Source of the DNA: Gammaproteobacteria bacterium
GTDB taxonomy: Bacteria; Pseudomonadota; Gammaproteobacteria; Steroidobacterales; Foliamicaceae
Assembly: GCA_026707445.1 (NCBI GenBank)
Contig: JAPOWV010000049.1
Span: 1 to 36,855, forward strand
DNA length: 36,855 nt
Direction of reading: 5' to 3'
Under the pieces are notes generated by a model. It saw only the letters and a program-made list of their open reading frames with translations, made no database searches and was not told the origin of the DNA. The position numbers and the translations under genes are program-made. Below are positions 1 through 9,332 of this stretch, piece by piece (the first letter of the stretch is position 1; each line of letters starts with the position of its first letter).

Positions 1-584
1 ACCATCAGCAGGCCCTGCAGCGTGTCGGTAACGCTTACGGCCACAAACCCGCCGAGCAGTGTGTAGGCCAGGATGATCGCCGCTCCCAGCATGATGCTGG
101 TGTTGCCGGGCAGGCCCAGCGCCTGGCTGAAGGCGTCGCCGGCGGCCTGGAACTGCGCGGCGACGTAGAACACGAACGACACCAGGATGATCAGCGAGGC
201 GACCTTGCGCGACGCGCGCCGAAGGGCGTCGTCGCCGTCGCCCAGCAGCAGTTCGGTCAGAGTCAGCGCGCCGGTCCGGACCGCGATGACGCGCAGCCGC
301 GGTCCGACCCAGAACCAGTTGATGATGTACCCCAGGATCACGCCGCCGCAAAGCCATACGGCAGGCAGGCCCTGGGTCAGCGCAAAGCCGCTGACCCCCA
401 GCAGCGTCCAGGCCGACGCCGCGCTGGCCGACGAACTGATTGACGTGACCCAGGCGCCGATGCTCCGGCCGCCCAGGAAGAACTCGCCCTGGTTCTGCGA
501 ACGCCGCCAGGCCCAGAGGCCGATGCCGAGCAGGACCAGTTTGTAGCAGATGAGCGTCGCGATGACGGTTGCGTTGCTACTCAT
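1..584 (-). CDS. Sodium/solute symporter (PutP-like), C-terminus cut by the window edge
   Basis: This is the first ~194 codons of a membrane transporter that couples solute uptake to sodium entry; the rest lies beyond position 1. The start ATG is at 584-582 and the protein begins MSSNATVIATLICYKLVLLG. It matches the neighbour at 577-1989 almost position for position, including FLGGRSIGAWVTS, SAWTLLGVSGFA, TGALTLTELLLG and FYVAAQFQAA, so the two are tandem paralogues. The start overlaps the end of the upstream gene by 8 bases, which implies translational coupling. The PutP-like pattern (sodium/solute symporter family) is clear; the substrate cannot be read from the sequence. Proline, or a compound handled by the divergent 5-oxoprolinase, is a guess from context. 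Confidence 0.88.
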   Translation of the reverse strand, partial: MSSNATVIATLICYKLVLLGIGLWAWRRSQNQGEFFLGGRSIGAWVTSISSSASAASAWTLLGVSGFALTQGLPAVWLCGGVILGYIINWFWVGPRLRVIAVRTGALTLTELLLGDGDDALRRASRKVASLIILVSFVFYVAAQFQAAGDAFSQALGLPGNTSIMLGAAIILAYTLLGGFVAVSVTDTLQGLLM

Positions 585-1989
585 GTTTCCCGTCGATCCG
601 GCGCGAACCGGCTATCGCGATGCACATGGTCACGATGAACGGAGCCAGGCGCTCCAGCCAGTCGCCCGGCGTGTCCGGCTGCTGGTGGAGCAGGACCGTA
701 AAGGTAAAGCCGCAGATCAGCACCGCCAGCGCATAGCCCGACCTGACCTGTCTTCCCAGCACGGCCATATAGACCAGCGGCGCCAGCGAAGCGCCCAGTG
801 CATGCCAGGCGAAAAGGACCCGCAGGAATATCGACTGGGGCGCGAACAGCGCGAGAAGCGTGGCCCCGACGGTTATCGCGGTGACGGCGGCGTAAGTGAA
901 CTTCAACCCGACCGCCCGGCGCGCCCGCTTGAGGTTCCAGTCGCGCGAAATGGCGGCCGCCCCGGTCAGGAGCTGGCTGTCGGCGGTGGACATGATGGCG
1001 CTCAGGACCGCCGCGATCACGATGCCGGCCAGAATCGGGGGCAGCAAACGCTGGGTCACGACGAAGAACATGTCCTCTGGATTGCCGATGTCCGAGTAGA
1101 GCACACGTCCCGCAAGGCCGAGAACGGTCATGCCCACAAACACGAAAGCCACCCACACCAGCGCGATGATCCTTCCCCGGCGTACCGCCTGGTAGTCGCG
1201 GGCGGCCATGAAGCGGTTCACGACGTGCGGCTGGCCCGGCTGGCCCAGGGCCGGGCTCAGCGAACCGATTACGAAGCCGATCGCCGCCAGCCCGGCCTGC
1301 GGGGGCGCGATGCTGAAGGCTTCTCCCCGCACGCTGAATATGTATTCATTCCCCCCGAGCGCGATCACGAAGAACACCGTGACCACCGGCAACAGTATCG
1401 AGACCAGCAGCATCAAAGCGCCCTGCACGCTGTCGGTTAGGCTGACCGCCAGGAAACCGCCGAGCAGCGTGTAGACCAGGATCACCGCGGCGCCCACAAC
1501 GATGCCGGTTTCGACCGAAAGCCCAAGCGATTCGTTGAAGGCGTTGGCGGCCGCCTGGAACTGGGCCGCTACGTAGAACATGAAGCACACCAGGATGATG
1601 ACCGACGCGACCCGGCGGGCCATGCGCGCGTAGGCATCGTCGCCGCCGAGCAGCAATTCGGTCAGGGTCAGTGCGCCGGTTTGCCCGGCCGCCCGGTTGA
1701 TGCGCGGCGCCACCCAGCACCAGTTGATCACGAACCCGCCGACTATGCCCAGCGTCAACCAGATGGCCGGCGGTCCGACGGCATAGGCGAAACCGCTCAC
1801 GCCCAGCAGCGTCCAGGCCGACGTCGTGCTGGCGCAGGCGCTCAGCGACGTCACCCAGGCGCCGATACGCCGTCCCCCCAGCAGGAACTCGCCCTGGTCC
1901 TGGTTGCGCCGGTGGGCCCACACGCCGATCGAGAGCAGGACCAGCTTGTACAGGACGAGGGTGACGATTACGGTGGCGGTGCTGTTCAT
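577..1989 (-). CDS. Sodium/solute symporter family transporter (PutP-like)
   Basis: A complete 470-residue inner-membrane transporter with about 12-13 hydrophobic segments. An N-terminal helix with YKLVLLSIGVW is followed by FLLGGRRIGAWVTSLSA, SAWTLLGVSGFAYAVG and later VNRFMAARDYQAVRRGRII, a pattern of the PutP/SSS family (sodium-coupled import of proline, other amino acids or organic acids). I chose ATG 1989 rather than the in-frame ATG at 2028, because MNSTATVIVTL aligns with the start of the paralogue at 584. A TATAGT hexamer sits 7 bases before the ATG with no clear ribosome site, so the transcript may have almost no leader. It is divergent from the 5-oxoprolinase gene, with 50 bp between start codons. 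Substrate is unknown; co-location suggests 5-oxoproline, hydantoins or related amino acids. Confidence 0.9.
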   Translation of the reverse strand: MNSTATVIVTLVLYKLVLLSIGVWAHRRNQDQGEFLLGGRRIGAWVTSLSACASTTSAWTLLGVSGFAYAVGPPAIWLTLGIVGGFVINWCWVAPRINRAAGQTGALTLTELLLGGDDAYARMARRVASVIILVCFMFYVAAQFQAAANAFNESLGLSVETGIVVGAAVILVYTLLGGFLAVSLTDSVQGALMLLVSILLPVVTVFFVIALGGNEYIFSVRGEAFSIAPPQAGLAAIGFVIGSLSPALGQPGQPHVVNRFMAARDYQAVRRGRIIALVWVAFVFVGMTVLGLAGRVLYSDIGNPEDMFFVVTQRLLPPILAGIVIAAVLSAIMSTADSQLLTGAAAISRDWNLKRARRAVGLKFTYAAVTAITVGATLLALFAPQSIFLRVLFAWHALGASLAPLVYMAVLGRQVRSGYALAVLICGFTFTVLLHQQPDTPGDWLERLAPFIVTMCIAIAGSRRIDGKHE

Positions 1990-2039
1990 CCGGGCAACTA
2001 TAGCGGCGCAGGCGCGCCCATGCGACATACAATTTCCGC
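1990..2039. promoter_or_regulatory. Short divergent promoter region with a -10-like box for each gene
   Basis: Only 50 bp separate the start codons of the symporter (minus) and the 5-oxoprolinase (plus). On the plus strand TACAAT (2028-2033) ends 6 bases before the ATG at 2040. On the minus strand TATAGT (2002-1997) ends 7 bases before the ATG at 1989. Neither ATG has a visible Shine-Dalgarno sequence. If both boxes are used, transcription would begin at or next to the start codons. No convincing -35 boxes were seen, so this is a weak call. Confidence 0.35.
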
Positions 2040-5000
2040 ATGTCCGATTGGCGGTTCTGGATTGATCGCGGCGGCACGTTCACGGACGTAGTGGCACGCA
2101 CCCCCGAAGGGGAGCTGAAGGTCCACAAGCTGCTGTCGGAGGATCCTTCCCGCTACCGGGACGCCGCGGTGCACGCCATCGAGGCCCTGATGGCCGAAGC
2201 CGGCGCCCCGGGCGTCGTCCGGGACCTGAAAATGGGCACCACGGTGGCCACCAACGCGCTTCTGGAACGGCGCGGAGAGCCCACGCTGCTGTTGGTGAAC
2301 CGTGGATACGCCGATGCATTGCTGATCGGCTACCAGAACCGGCCGGATCTGTTCGCCCTGGAGATTCGGCGTCCGCCCGCGCTGTACGCGGACGTGCTCG
2401 AGGCGGAAGGGCGTGTCGACGCCGAAGGGCAAGAGCTGGCGCCGCTCGACGCCGACGCGCTTCTTGACGGACTCACGGCGGCCCGCCGGCGGGGGCTGAA
2501 GTCGGTCGCCGTCTGTTTCATGCATGCCTGGCGCAACCCGGAACACGAACGGCAGGCCGGCCGGCTGGCGGCGCAGGCGGGTTTCGACCAGGTGTCGCTT
2601 TCGCACGACGTATCGCCCCTGATCAAGCTGGTAAGCCGCGGCGACACCGCCCTGGTCGATGCGTACCTCTCACCGGTGCTGCGACGCTACATCCGCGGAC
2701 TGCGCGACGGGTTGGCGAGCAAGCGGATCGCTCCGCGCAACCTGGCCTTCATGCAAAGCAACGGCGGGCTGGTCGAAGCCGGCCGGTTCCGGGGCAAGGA
2801 CGCGATCCTTTCCGGGCCGGCGGCCGGCGTGGTGGGCGCCGTGCGCACCGCGCGGCAGGCTGGCCATGAAAAATTGATCTGCTTCGACATGGGCGGAACC
2901 TCCACCGACGTGGCGCTTTATGCCGGCGGCTACGAGTACGTGACACACAACGAAATCGCGGGGGTGCGCTTGCGCGCGCCGATGCTCAAGGTCCACACCG
3001 TGGCCGCGGGGGGCGGTTCCGTTCTGCGCTATCAATCCGGCAGGTTCCTCTCCGGACCGCTCTCCGCGGGCGCCAACCCCGGGCCCGCCTGCTATCGCAA
3101 CGGCGGTCCGCTGACCGTAACCGATGCGAACCTGGTGCTGGGGCGCATTCAGCCGCGCATGTTTCCGAGTGTATTCGGCGAGGATGGACGGCAGCCGCTG
3201 GACGAGGAAGCGTCGCGGGAGGGATTCGCGAAACTGGCCGGGGAAGTGTTCGAAGACAGCGGCAGGCGCATGAGCGCTGAAGAGGCCGCCGAAGGATTCC
3301 TCCGGGTCACAATCAACCAGATGGCCTCCGCGATCGAGAAGATATCCGTACAGCGAGGCGAGAACCCGGCCGAGTTCGCCCTGTGCTCCTTCGGCGGGGC
3401 GGGCGGACAGCACGCCTGCGCCATCGCCGAGGAACTGGGCATGGACACCGTGCTGCTTCATCCCCTGGCGGGGGTGCTGTCGGCACTTGGGCTGGGGCTG
3501 GCGCCGTTGCGCGCTTACCGGCAGGAGGCGCTGGAAGTCGGATTGGATGCGGAAACCGTCGAACTCATGAAAGCCGCCTTTGCGCGGCTTGGAAACGAAT
3601 GCCGGCGGGAACTGGTGGAAGCGGACATCGAGCCGGGAAACCTGTCGTTCGAATACGTGGCCGAAATCCGTGTACGGGACTCGGACAACACGCTTCCCAT
3701 TTCCGTGGAAAGCGGGACCGCTGGGCTGACGGATCTGCAGCGGCGGTTCTCCGATGCGCATCGGGCGCGCTTCGGAATCGAGCCGCCCGGGGCGGCGCTG
3801 GTCGTGGAAGCGATTCGCGTGCAGGCCAGCGGCGATACCGGCGAGGAATACCGATGGGAACCCGGCGACGTTCCCGATCCCGCGCAGGAGCCTCGGCCCG
3901 CCTTTACGGCGAAGACCGTGTTCGGGGGGGCCGGGCATGACGCGCCCGCCTACCGGCGGCGGGACCTGGGCCCCGGACATCCGATCATGGGCCCGGCCAT
4001 CATTTCCGAGGACCACGCCACCACGGTCGTTCCGCCAGGCTGGCAGGCGTCGGCGCGGCCCGGGGGTCACCTGGTCCTTGCGCGCCTGACGCGAGAGGAC
4101 CTCACGGAAGCCGCCGGCGACGTTCCCGATCCGGTGCTCCTGGAAGTGTTCAACAACCGTTTCATGCATATTGCAGAGCAGATGGGCGCGGTGCTGGAAA
4201 ACACCGCGCACTCGGTCAACATCAAGGAACGGCTGGACTTTTCCTGCGCGCTGTTCGATTCGAACGGCGAACTGGTGGCCAACGCTCCGCACATGCCGGT
4301 GCATCTCGGCTCGATGGACGCCAGCGTCAAGGCGGTGCTGAACGACCGCAAGTCCGGGCCGCGCCCCGGCGAGGCCTACCTGGTCAACGCGCCCTATAAC
4401 GGCGGCACGCACCTGCCCGACCTCACAGTGGTTTCGCCGGTGTTTCTCAAGGACGCGGAAGCGGTGGACTTTTTCGTCGCCTCGCGGGCCCATCACGCCG
4501 ACATCGGCGGAATCACGCCGGGTTCCATGCCTCCCGACAGCCGGCACATCGATGAAGAGGGCGTGCTGTTCGACAACTTCCTGCTGGTATCGGGCGGGCG
4601 CCTTGAGGAGGGGCGTCTCAACGCAGCGCTCACGGGCGGTCCCTGGCCGGCGCGCAATCCCGCCCGCAACCTGGCCGACATCAAGGCGCAACTCGCCGCC
4701 AACGCCAAGGGCGCAGGGGAACTGAAGGCGCTGGTGGCGCATTACGGCGCATCGACGGTGCGCGCCTACATGACGCATGTCCGCGACAACGCCGAGGAGT
4801 CGGTGCGGCGCGTGATCGATCGGCTGGAGGACGGGCGGTTTGCATGCACGATGGATGGCGACGAACGGATCGTCGTGGATATCCGCATCGACCGGCGGCG
4901 GCGGGAGGCCGTCATCGACTTCAGCGAGTCCAGCGGACAATCCGAGGGGAACTTCAATGCGCCCTCGCCGATCTGCCGGGCCTGCGTGCTCTACGTGTTC

Positions 5001-5672
5001 CGCTCGCTGGTGGGCGCGGACATTCCGATGAATTCCGGCTGCATGAAACCGCTACGCATTATCCTTCCGGAAGGCACGCTGCTGAATCCCCGCTGGCCGG
5101 CCGCGGTGGTTGCCGGCAACGTGGAGACCTCGCAGTGCGTGGTGGACACGCTGTACGGCGCGCTGGGGGTGATGGCGGCAGCCCAGGGAACCATGAATAA
5201 CGTCACTTTCGGCAACGACCGGTACCAGTACTACGAGACCGTCTGCGGGGGCAGCGGAGCGGGACCCGGTTTCGACGGGGCGGCGGCGGTGCATACGCAC
5301 ATGACCAATTCGCGCCTCACCGACCCCGAAGTGCTGGAGTTGCGGTTCCCGGTGCTGCTGCGAGAATTCCGCCTTCGCGACGGCAGCGGCGGCAGCGGTC
5401 AGCACAGCGGCGGGGACGGCGCGGTACGCCGCATCGAATTCCGGGAGCCGATGGAACTGGCCATCCTGTCGAACCGGCGCCGGACCGTGCCGTTCGGATT
5501 GGCGGGGGGCGGCGACGGAGCTCCCGGCCGCGCCCGCGTGTTGCGCGCCAGCGGCGGCGTCAGCGAACTGACCGCGCGCGATCGGACCCGTGTGGCGCCG
5601 GGAGACCTGTTCATGATCGAAACGCCGGGGGGCGGCGGTTACGGCGCCCCGGAGAAAACGCCTGATGTTTGA
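2040..5672 (+). CDS. 5-oxoprolinase / hydantoinase A-B fusion, ATP-dependent
   Basis: A 1210-residue cytoplasmic enzyme of the 5-oxoprolinase type, which uses ATP to open a lactam ring (5-oxoproline to glutamate). The HyuA half (residues ~1-690) carries the N-terminal phosphate-binding motif DRGGTFTDVV (9-18) and a second ATPase-like motif FDMGGTSTD (~282-290), then GGAGGQHACAIAEELGMD. The HyuB half starts near residue 700 with EVFNNRFMHIAEQMG and holds GGSGAGPGFDGAAAVHTHMT and the glycine-rich C-terminus. The A-B fusion and length resemble eukaryotic 5-oxoprolinase; many bacteria keep the two halves as separate genes. The stop overlaps the next gene by 8 bases, tying it to an SLC13-type permease, while SSS symporters are divergent. 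Hydantoinase activity is an alternative; the HyuB motifs look more like 5-oxoprolinase. Confidence 0.9.
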   Translation: MSDWRFWIDRGGTFTDVVARTPEGELKVHKLLSEDPSRYRDAAVHAIEALMAEAGAPGVVRDLKMGTTVATNALLERRGEPTLLLVNRGYADALLIGYQNRPDLFALEIRRPPALYADVLEAEGRVDAEGQELAPLDADALLDGLTAARRRGLKSVAVCFMHAWRNPEHERQAGRLAAQAGFDQVSLSHDVSPLIKLVSRGDTALVDAYLSPVLRRYIRGLRDGLASKRIAPRNLAFMQSNGGLVEAGRFRGKDAILSGPAAGVVGAVRTARQAGHEKLICFDMGGTSTDVALYAGGYEYVTHNEIAGVRLRAPMLKVHTVAAGGGSVLRYQSGRFLSGPLSAGANPGPACYRNGGPLTVTDANLVLGRIQPRMFPSVFGEDGRQPLDEEASREGFAKLAGEVFEDSGRRMSAEEAAEGFLRVTINQMASAIEKISVQRGENPAEFALCSFGGAGGQHACAIAEELGMDTVLLHPLAGVLSALGLGLAPLRAYRQEALEVGLDAETVELMKAAFARLGNECRRELVEADIEPGNLSFEYVAEIRVRDSDNTLPISVESGTAGLTDLQRRFSDAHRARFGIEPPGAALVVEAIRVQASGDTGEEYRWEPGDVPDPAQEPRPAFTAKTVFGGAGHDAPAYRRRDLGPGHPIMGPAIISEDHATTVVPPGWQASARPGGHLVLARLTREDLTEAAGDVPDPVLLEVFNNRFMHIAEQMGAVLENTAHSVNIKERLDFSCALFDSNGELVANAPHMPVHLGSMDASVKAVLNDRKSGPRPGEAYLVNAPYNGGTHLPDLTVVSPVFLKDAEAVDFFVASRAHHADIGGITPGSMPPDSRHIDEEGVLFDNFLLVSGGRLEEGRLNAALTGGPWPARNPARNLADIKAQLAANAKGAGELKALVAHYGASTVRAYMTHVRDNAEESVRRVIDRLEDGRFACTMDGDERIVVDIRIDRRRREAVIDFSESSGQSEGNFNAPSPICRACVLYVFRSLVGADIPMNSGCMKPLRIILPEGTLLNPRWPAAVVAGNVETSQCVVDTLYGALGVMAAAQGTMNNVTFGNDRYQYYETVCGGSGAGPGFDGAAAVHTHMTNSRLTDPEVLELRFPVLLREFRLRDGSGGSGQHSGGDGAVRRIEFREPMELAILSNRRRTVPFGLAGGGDGAPGRARVLRASGGVSELTARDRTRVAPGDLFMIETPGGGGYGAPEKTPDV

Positions 5673-8022
5673 CATCGCACTGGTCACCACGATCCTCGTG
5701 ATCGCGCTGGTGCTGTTCGTCACCGAGGCCCTGCGCATGGACATCGTGGCGCTGCTGGTGGTGGGCGCGCTCACCGTCACCGGCCTGGTCACGCCGGCGG
5801 AGGCCGTGGCCGGGTTCAGCAACGAGGCCGTCATCACGCTGTGGGCCATGTTCATCATCAGCGAGGGATTGCTGCGCACCGGGGTGGGCGATCTGATCGG
5901 GCGCTACGTCATGCGTCTGGCCGGCCGCAACGAAGCGGCGCTGGTGGCGGTAATCATGCTCGCATCCGGCGGGCTCTCGGCGTTCATGAACAACATCGGC
6001 GTGGCGGTGCTGATGCTGCCCGTCGTCATGGGGCTGGCGCGGCGCGCCCGCGTGCCGCCCTCGCGGATGCTGATGCCGCTGGCATTCGGGTGCCTGCTCG
6101 GCGGCCTCACCACCCAGATCGGAACCCCGCCGAACCTGCTGGTCAGCGCGGCGCTCGCGGAGCAGGGCGACTTCCGGTTCCAACTGTTCGACTTCCTGCC
6201 GGTGGGCGGGGCGGCCCTGGTCGGTGGCGTGCTGTTCTTCGTGCTCTTCGGCCGACGGCTGCTGCCGACCCGCGAGGCGGGCGAGTTCACCAGGACTCGC
6301 AGCCAGCGCAACCTGAGAGCGCTCTACGGACTGCGGGAATTCATGTTCACGGTTTCCCTGAGCGGCGCGTCCGGGCTCGCCGGCCGCACGCTGGCGGAGA
6401 GCCGGATAGCGGCCCTGGGACTGATCGTCATCGCCATTGAACGCGGCCGCCGCATCATCCGGCTGCCCGCGCGCCAGACTATGCTCAAGGCGGGCGACCG
6501 GCTTCTGGTGCAGGGCAAGCGCGAGTACATCGAAGAGTTGCGCGCGTGGCAAACGGTTATCGGGAGGGGCGAGACTGTGCCCGCCAACCTGCCCCTGACC
6601 GAAAACCTCCGGATGGTGCAGGCGCGCGTCGCCGAGGGCTCGCCTCTTATCCAGAACCCCGTAAACAGGCAGGACCTGCAACTGAAGACACGCGGGCTGG
6701 CCATCGCGCTTCGGCGCGGGAACGACGTGCGCCGCTCGGGACTGAGCCGGCAGCCGCTGCGCGCCGGCGACTTTGTCCTTCTCCAGGGTCGGGTGGAAAC
6801 GGCGGACCTGGCCCGGAGAACGGAGGAGTTCGACGAAGTGATCGAGCTCGACCAGGGGACGCTGGAGCGGCTTTACCGGCCCAACGAACGGCTGATCAGC
6901 GTTCGCGTTTCCGCAGGCTCGCCGCTGGTCGGCATGGCCTACGGTGAATCCCGTCTGGCCGAGGCGCTGGAGTTCCGGCTGCTGGCCATCAACCGCGAGG
7001 ACGAAGTCAACTTCATCCCGGATCCGGATGAAGTGCTGCGCGAGGACGACCGCCTGCTTTTGCAGACCCGCAACGAGGACCTGGAAACGCTGCACGCGGT
7101 GCAGGAACTTGAAATCGAAGAGGAAATGACGCCGGCCCTGAACCTCTACGCCACCGATCGACTGGCCACCGAAGAAGTCACGCTGGCGCCGCTGTCACGC
7201 CTTGGCGGCCGCACCGCGGCGGAAATGGGTTTCAACGAGAAATACGGTCTGGAACTGGTGGCGATCCGGCGCGCCGGGCAGACGCTGCACACCGACCTGC
7301 AGACGGAACAGCTGAACTTCGGCGATGCGCTGTTGTTGGTGGGGCCGCGCAATAATCTGCGCCGGCTGGCCAGGGACCCCTCGTTCATCGAGGTGACGCC
7401 CTTCGTCCCCCGGCGCCCCAGGAAGCGCTATGCCGGACTGATCATGATCGGCGTGATCGGCGCCGTGCTGACCGGCTGGCTGCCGATTTCCATCGCCGCG
7501 CTGATCGGCGCGACCCTCATGGTGCTGATCCGCTGCCTCAGCATGGAGGACGCCTACCGGGCGATCGACTGGCGGGCGGTCTTTCTCATCGCCGGCATGC
7601 TGCCTCTGGGAACGGCGCTGGCCAACACCGGGGCCGCCCGGCTGCTGGCCGGCACTGCGGTCGATCTGCTGGGGACGCTGGGACCGTGGTACGTGATAGG
7701 CGGGCTTTACCTGGTTACGGCGCTGGCCACGATGATCGTCCCCACGGCCGCCCTGGTGGTGCTGATGTCGCCGGTGGTCCTGTCGGCCAGCGCCTCGCTG
7801 GGGATCGCGCCCACGACGGCGATGATGGCCATGGCCATGGCGGCGTCGGCCAGCTTCACCAGCCCGATTTCGCACCCGGCCAATATCCTCATCATGGGCC
7901 CCGGCAACTACCGGTTCAAGGACTACATCCGGGCAGGCATTCCGCTGACGCTGCTCGTATTCGTGATCGTTATGCTGTTGCTGCCGATATTCTGGCCGCT
8001 GCAGCCGGCCGTTGGGCAATAG
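5665..8022 (+). CDS. SLC13/DASS-type permease with four RCK_C (TrkA_C) modules
   Basis: A 785-residue inner-membrane transporter of the divalent anion:sodium symporter type. The N-terminal membrane half (about 1-215) has the paired motifs FMNNIGVAVLMLP and GGLTTQIGTPPNLL. Next comes a long cytoplasmic insert (~223-575) in which I count four RCK_C-like repeats, each ending in a phrase such as LKAGDRLLVQG, LRAGDFVLLQG, LREDDRLLLQT and LNFGDALLLVG. The second membrane half (from ~580) includes SFTSPISHPANILIMGPGNY. RCK_C modules usually bind ligands and gate transport. The gene overlaps the 5-oxoprolinase by 8 bases and ends sharing one base with the next start, so it is in one transcript. Substrate is unknown; sulfate, dicarboxylates or the 5-oxoprolinase substrate or product are possible. 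Confidence 0.88.
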   Translation: MFDIALVTTILVIALVLFVTEALRMDIVALLVVGALTVTGLVTPAEAVAGFSNEAVITLWAMFIISEGLLRTGVGDLIGRYVMRLAGRNEAALVAVIMLASGGLSAFMNNIGVAVLMLPVVMGLARRARVPPSRMLMPLAFGCLLGGLTTQIGTPPNLLVSAALAEQGDFRFQLFDFLPVGGAALVGGVLFFVLFGRRLLPTREAGEFTRTRSQRNLRALYGLREFMFTVSLSGASGLAGRTLAESRIAALGLIVIAIERGRRIIRLPARQTMLKAGDRLLVQGKREYIEELRAWQTVIGRGETVPANLPLTENLRMVQARVAEGSPLIQNPVNRQDLQLKTRGLAIALRRGNDVRRSGLSRQPLRAGDFVLLQGRVETADLARRTEEFDEVIELDQGTLERLYRPNERLISVRVSAGSPLVGMAYGESRLAEALEFRLLAINREDEVNFIPDPDEVLREDDRLLLQTRNEDLETLHAVQELEIEEEMTPALNLYATDRLATEEVTLAPLSRLGGRTAAEMGFNEKYGLELVAIRRAGQTLHTDLQTEQLNFGDALLLVGPRNNLRRLARDPSFIEVTPFVPRRPRKRYAGLIMIGVIGAVLTGWLPISIAALIGATLMVLIRCLSMEDAYRAIDWRAVFLIAGMLPLGTALANTGAARLLAGTAVDLLGTLGPWYVIGGLYLVTALATMIVPTAALVVLMSPVVLSASASLGIAPTTAMMAMAMAASASFTSPISHPANILIMGPGNYRFKDYIRAGIPLTLLVFVIVMLLLPIFWPLQPAVGQ

Positions 8023-9248
8023 TGGCCGCGACGAGCGAATCGGTTCTGATCGTCGGCGGCGGCCAGGCGGCGGCCCAACTGGTCGTCTCGCTTCGGCTTG
8101 GCGGCCACGGTGGGCGGATAACGCTGGTCAGCGACGAGAACGCGCCTCCCTATCAGCGCCCGCCGCTTTCCAAGCAATACCTGGCCGGCGAACTCAAACG
8201 CGAGCGGCTGCTGCTTCGCCGGACGGAGTACTACGAGTCCAGGGACGTGGAGCTGCGCCTGGGCAGCCGGGTGCTGGCCGTGGATCGCAGCCACAAACTC
8301 GCGGTACTGGACAACGGCGAGGAGCTCCGCTACGACCGTCTGGTGCTGGCCACGGGAAGCATCCTGCGCAAGCTCGACGTTCCGGGCTCGGACCTGCCCG
8401 GCATCCACTACCTGAGGTCGCTGGACGACGCCGACGCACTGCACGGGCAGCTTGCTCCCGGGCGGCGAATCGTCATTGTGGGCGGAGGGTATATCGGTCT
8501 GGAAGTGGCGGCCACGGCGGCGAAGGCAGGCGCCGAAGTCACCGTCCTGGAGGCCGAAGAGCGGGTGATGAGCCGCGTGGCCAGTGCCTCCGTCGCGGAT
8601 TGGCTCACCGGCCTGCACCGGCAAGCCAGCGTTTCCATTCGGGTCGGGGAGCAAGTTCGGGGTTTCGCAGGGCGGAATCGCGTCGAGGCGGTGGAAACAG
8701 GCAATGGCACATTGGCCGCCGACGCTGTGGTGGTGGGCATCGGCGTTCTCCCGTCGGCGGACCTTGCGCGCGGGTGCGGCCTCGGCGAAGACGACGGCAT
8801 ACTGACCGACGAGCACTGCCGGACCGAAGACGCATCGATACTGGCCACGGGCGACTGCGCCCGCGCGGTCAATACGGTGCTTGGGACCGCCGTGCGCCTG
8901 GAATCGGTGCAGAACGCGGTGGACCACGGCCAGGTCGCCGCCTCGGTAATCCTGGGCGATCCGAAACCTTATTCCGGCGTCCCCTGGTTCTGGTCGGACC
9001 AGTTTCACGTGAAGCTCCAGATCGCGGGGCTCGCCCGGCCCGGAGACGACACCGTGCTGCGCGGAGATCCGACGTCCGGCAGCTTCGCGGCGTTCCGCCT
9101 GCGCGACGGCAGGCTGACCGCGGTGGAGGCCGTATCCAGTCCGCGGGATTTCATGGCCGGCAAGAAATTGATCGCCTCCGGCGCCGCTCCCGATCCCGGG
9201 CTATTAATCGACGAGTCCGTTCCGCTCAAAGACCTGGCCCAGTCCTGA
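8022..9248 (+). CDS. NAD(P)/FAD-dependent oxidoreductase, ferredoxin/rubredoxin reductase type
   Basis: A 408-residue two-dinucleotide-binding flavoprotein that would pass electrons from NAD(P)H to a ferredoxin or rubredoxin. The FAD Rossmann motif is VLIVGGGQAAAQLV near the N-terminus, followed by PYQRPPLSK typical of this family. The NAD(P) motif is IVIVGGGYIGLEVAATAA, an ATGDCA flavin motif follows, and the C-terminal reductase domain holds WFWSDQFHVKLQIAG. The start is GTG 8022, which shares one base with the TAG of the permease; longer in-frame starts would lie inside the permease gene and give no family match. No ferredoxin, Rieske oxygenase or P450 gene lies nearby, so its partner is unknown. 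The next gene, 84 bp on, is the ribonucleotide-reductase-like protein. Confidence 0.9.
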   Translation: MAATSESVLIVGGGQAAAQLVVSLRLGGHGGRITLVSDENAPPYQRPPLSKQYLAGELKRERLLLRRTEYYESRDVELRLGSRVLAVDRSHKLAVLDNGEELRYDRLVLATGSILRKLDVPGSDLPGIHYLRSLDDADALHGQLAPGRRIVIVGGGYIGLEVAATAAKAGAEVTVLEAEERVMSRVASASVADWLTGLHRQASVSIRVGEQVRGFAGRNRVEAVETGNGTLAADAVVVGIGVLPSADLARGCGLGEDDGILTDEHCRTEDASILATGDCARAVNTVLGTAVRLESVQNAVDHGQVAASVILGDPKPYSGVPWFWSDQFHVKLQIAGLARPGDDTVLRGDPTSGSFAAFRLRDGRLTAVEAVSSPRDFMAGKKLIASGAAPDPGLLIDESVPLKDLAQS

Positions 9249-9332
9249 CTCGCCACGCGTCACACCCATAACGGGGCGAACGCGGCCGATTTCCCGCTTG
9301 CCGGGTGGGCATGCGCCCGGCACATTCGGGTC

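Noticed and set aside
550..1440. A 296-codon plus-strand frame opposite the symporter
   Set aside because: The symporter on the other strand has clear family motifs and a paralogue; this frame has none and is rich in Arg, Gln and His as antisense frames in GC-rich genomes are.
2670..4940. A 756-codon open frame on the minus strand opposite the 5-oxoprolinase
   Set aside because: It is a by-product of high GC content opposite a well-conserved gene, shows no family motifs and has histidine/arginine-rich low-complexity composition.
9301..9320. Stem-loop CCGGGTG / CGCCCGG as a terminator after the FAD reductase
   Set aside because: It has no T-run and lies just upstream of the next start; such hairpins are frequent by chance at this GC content.
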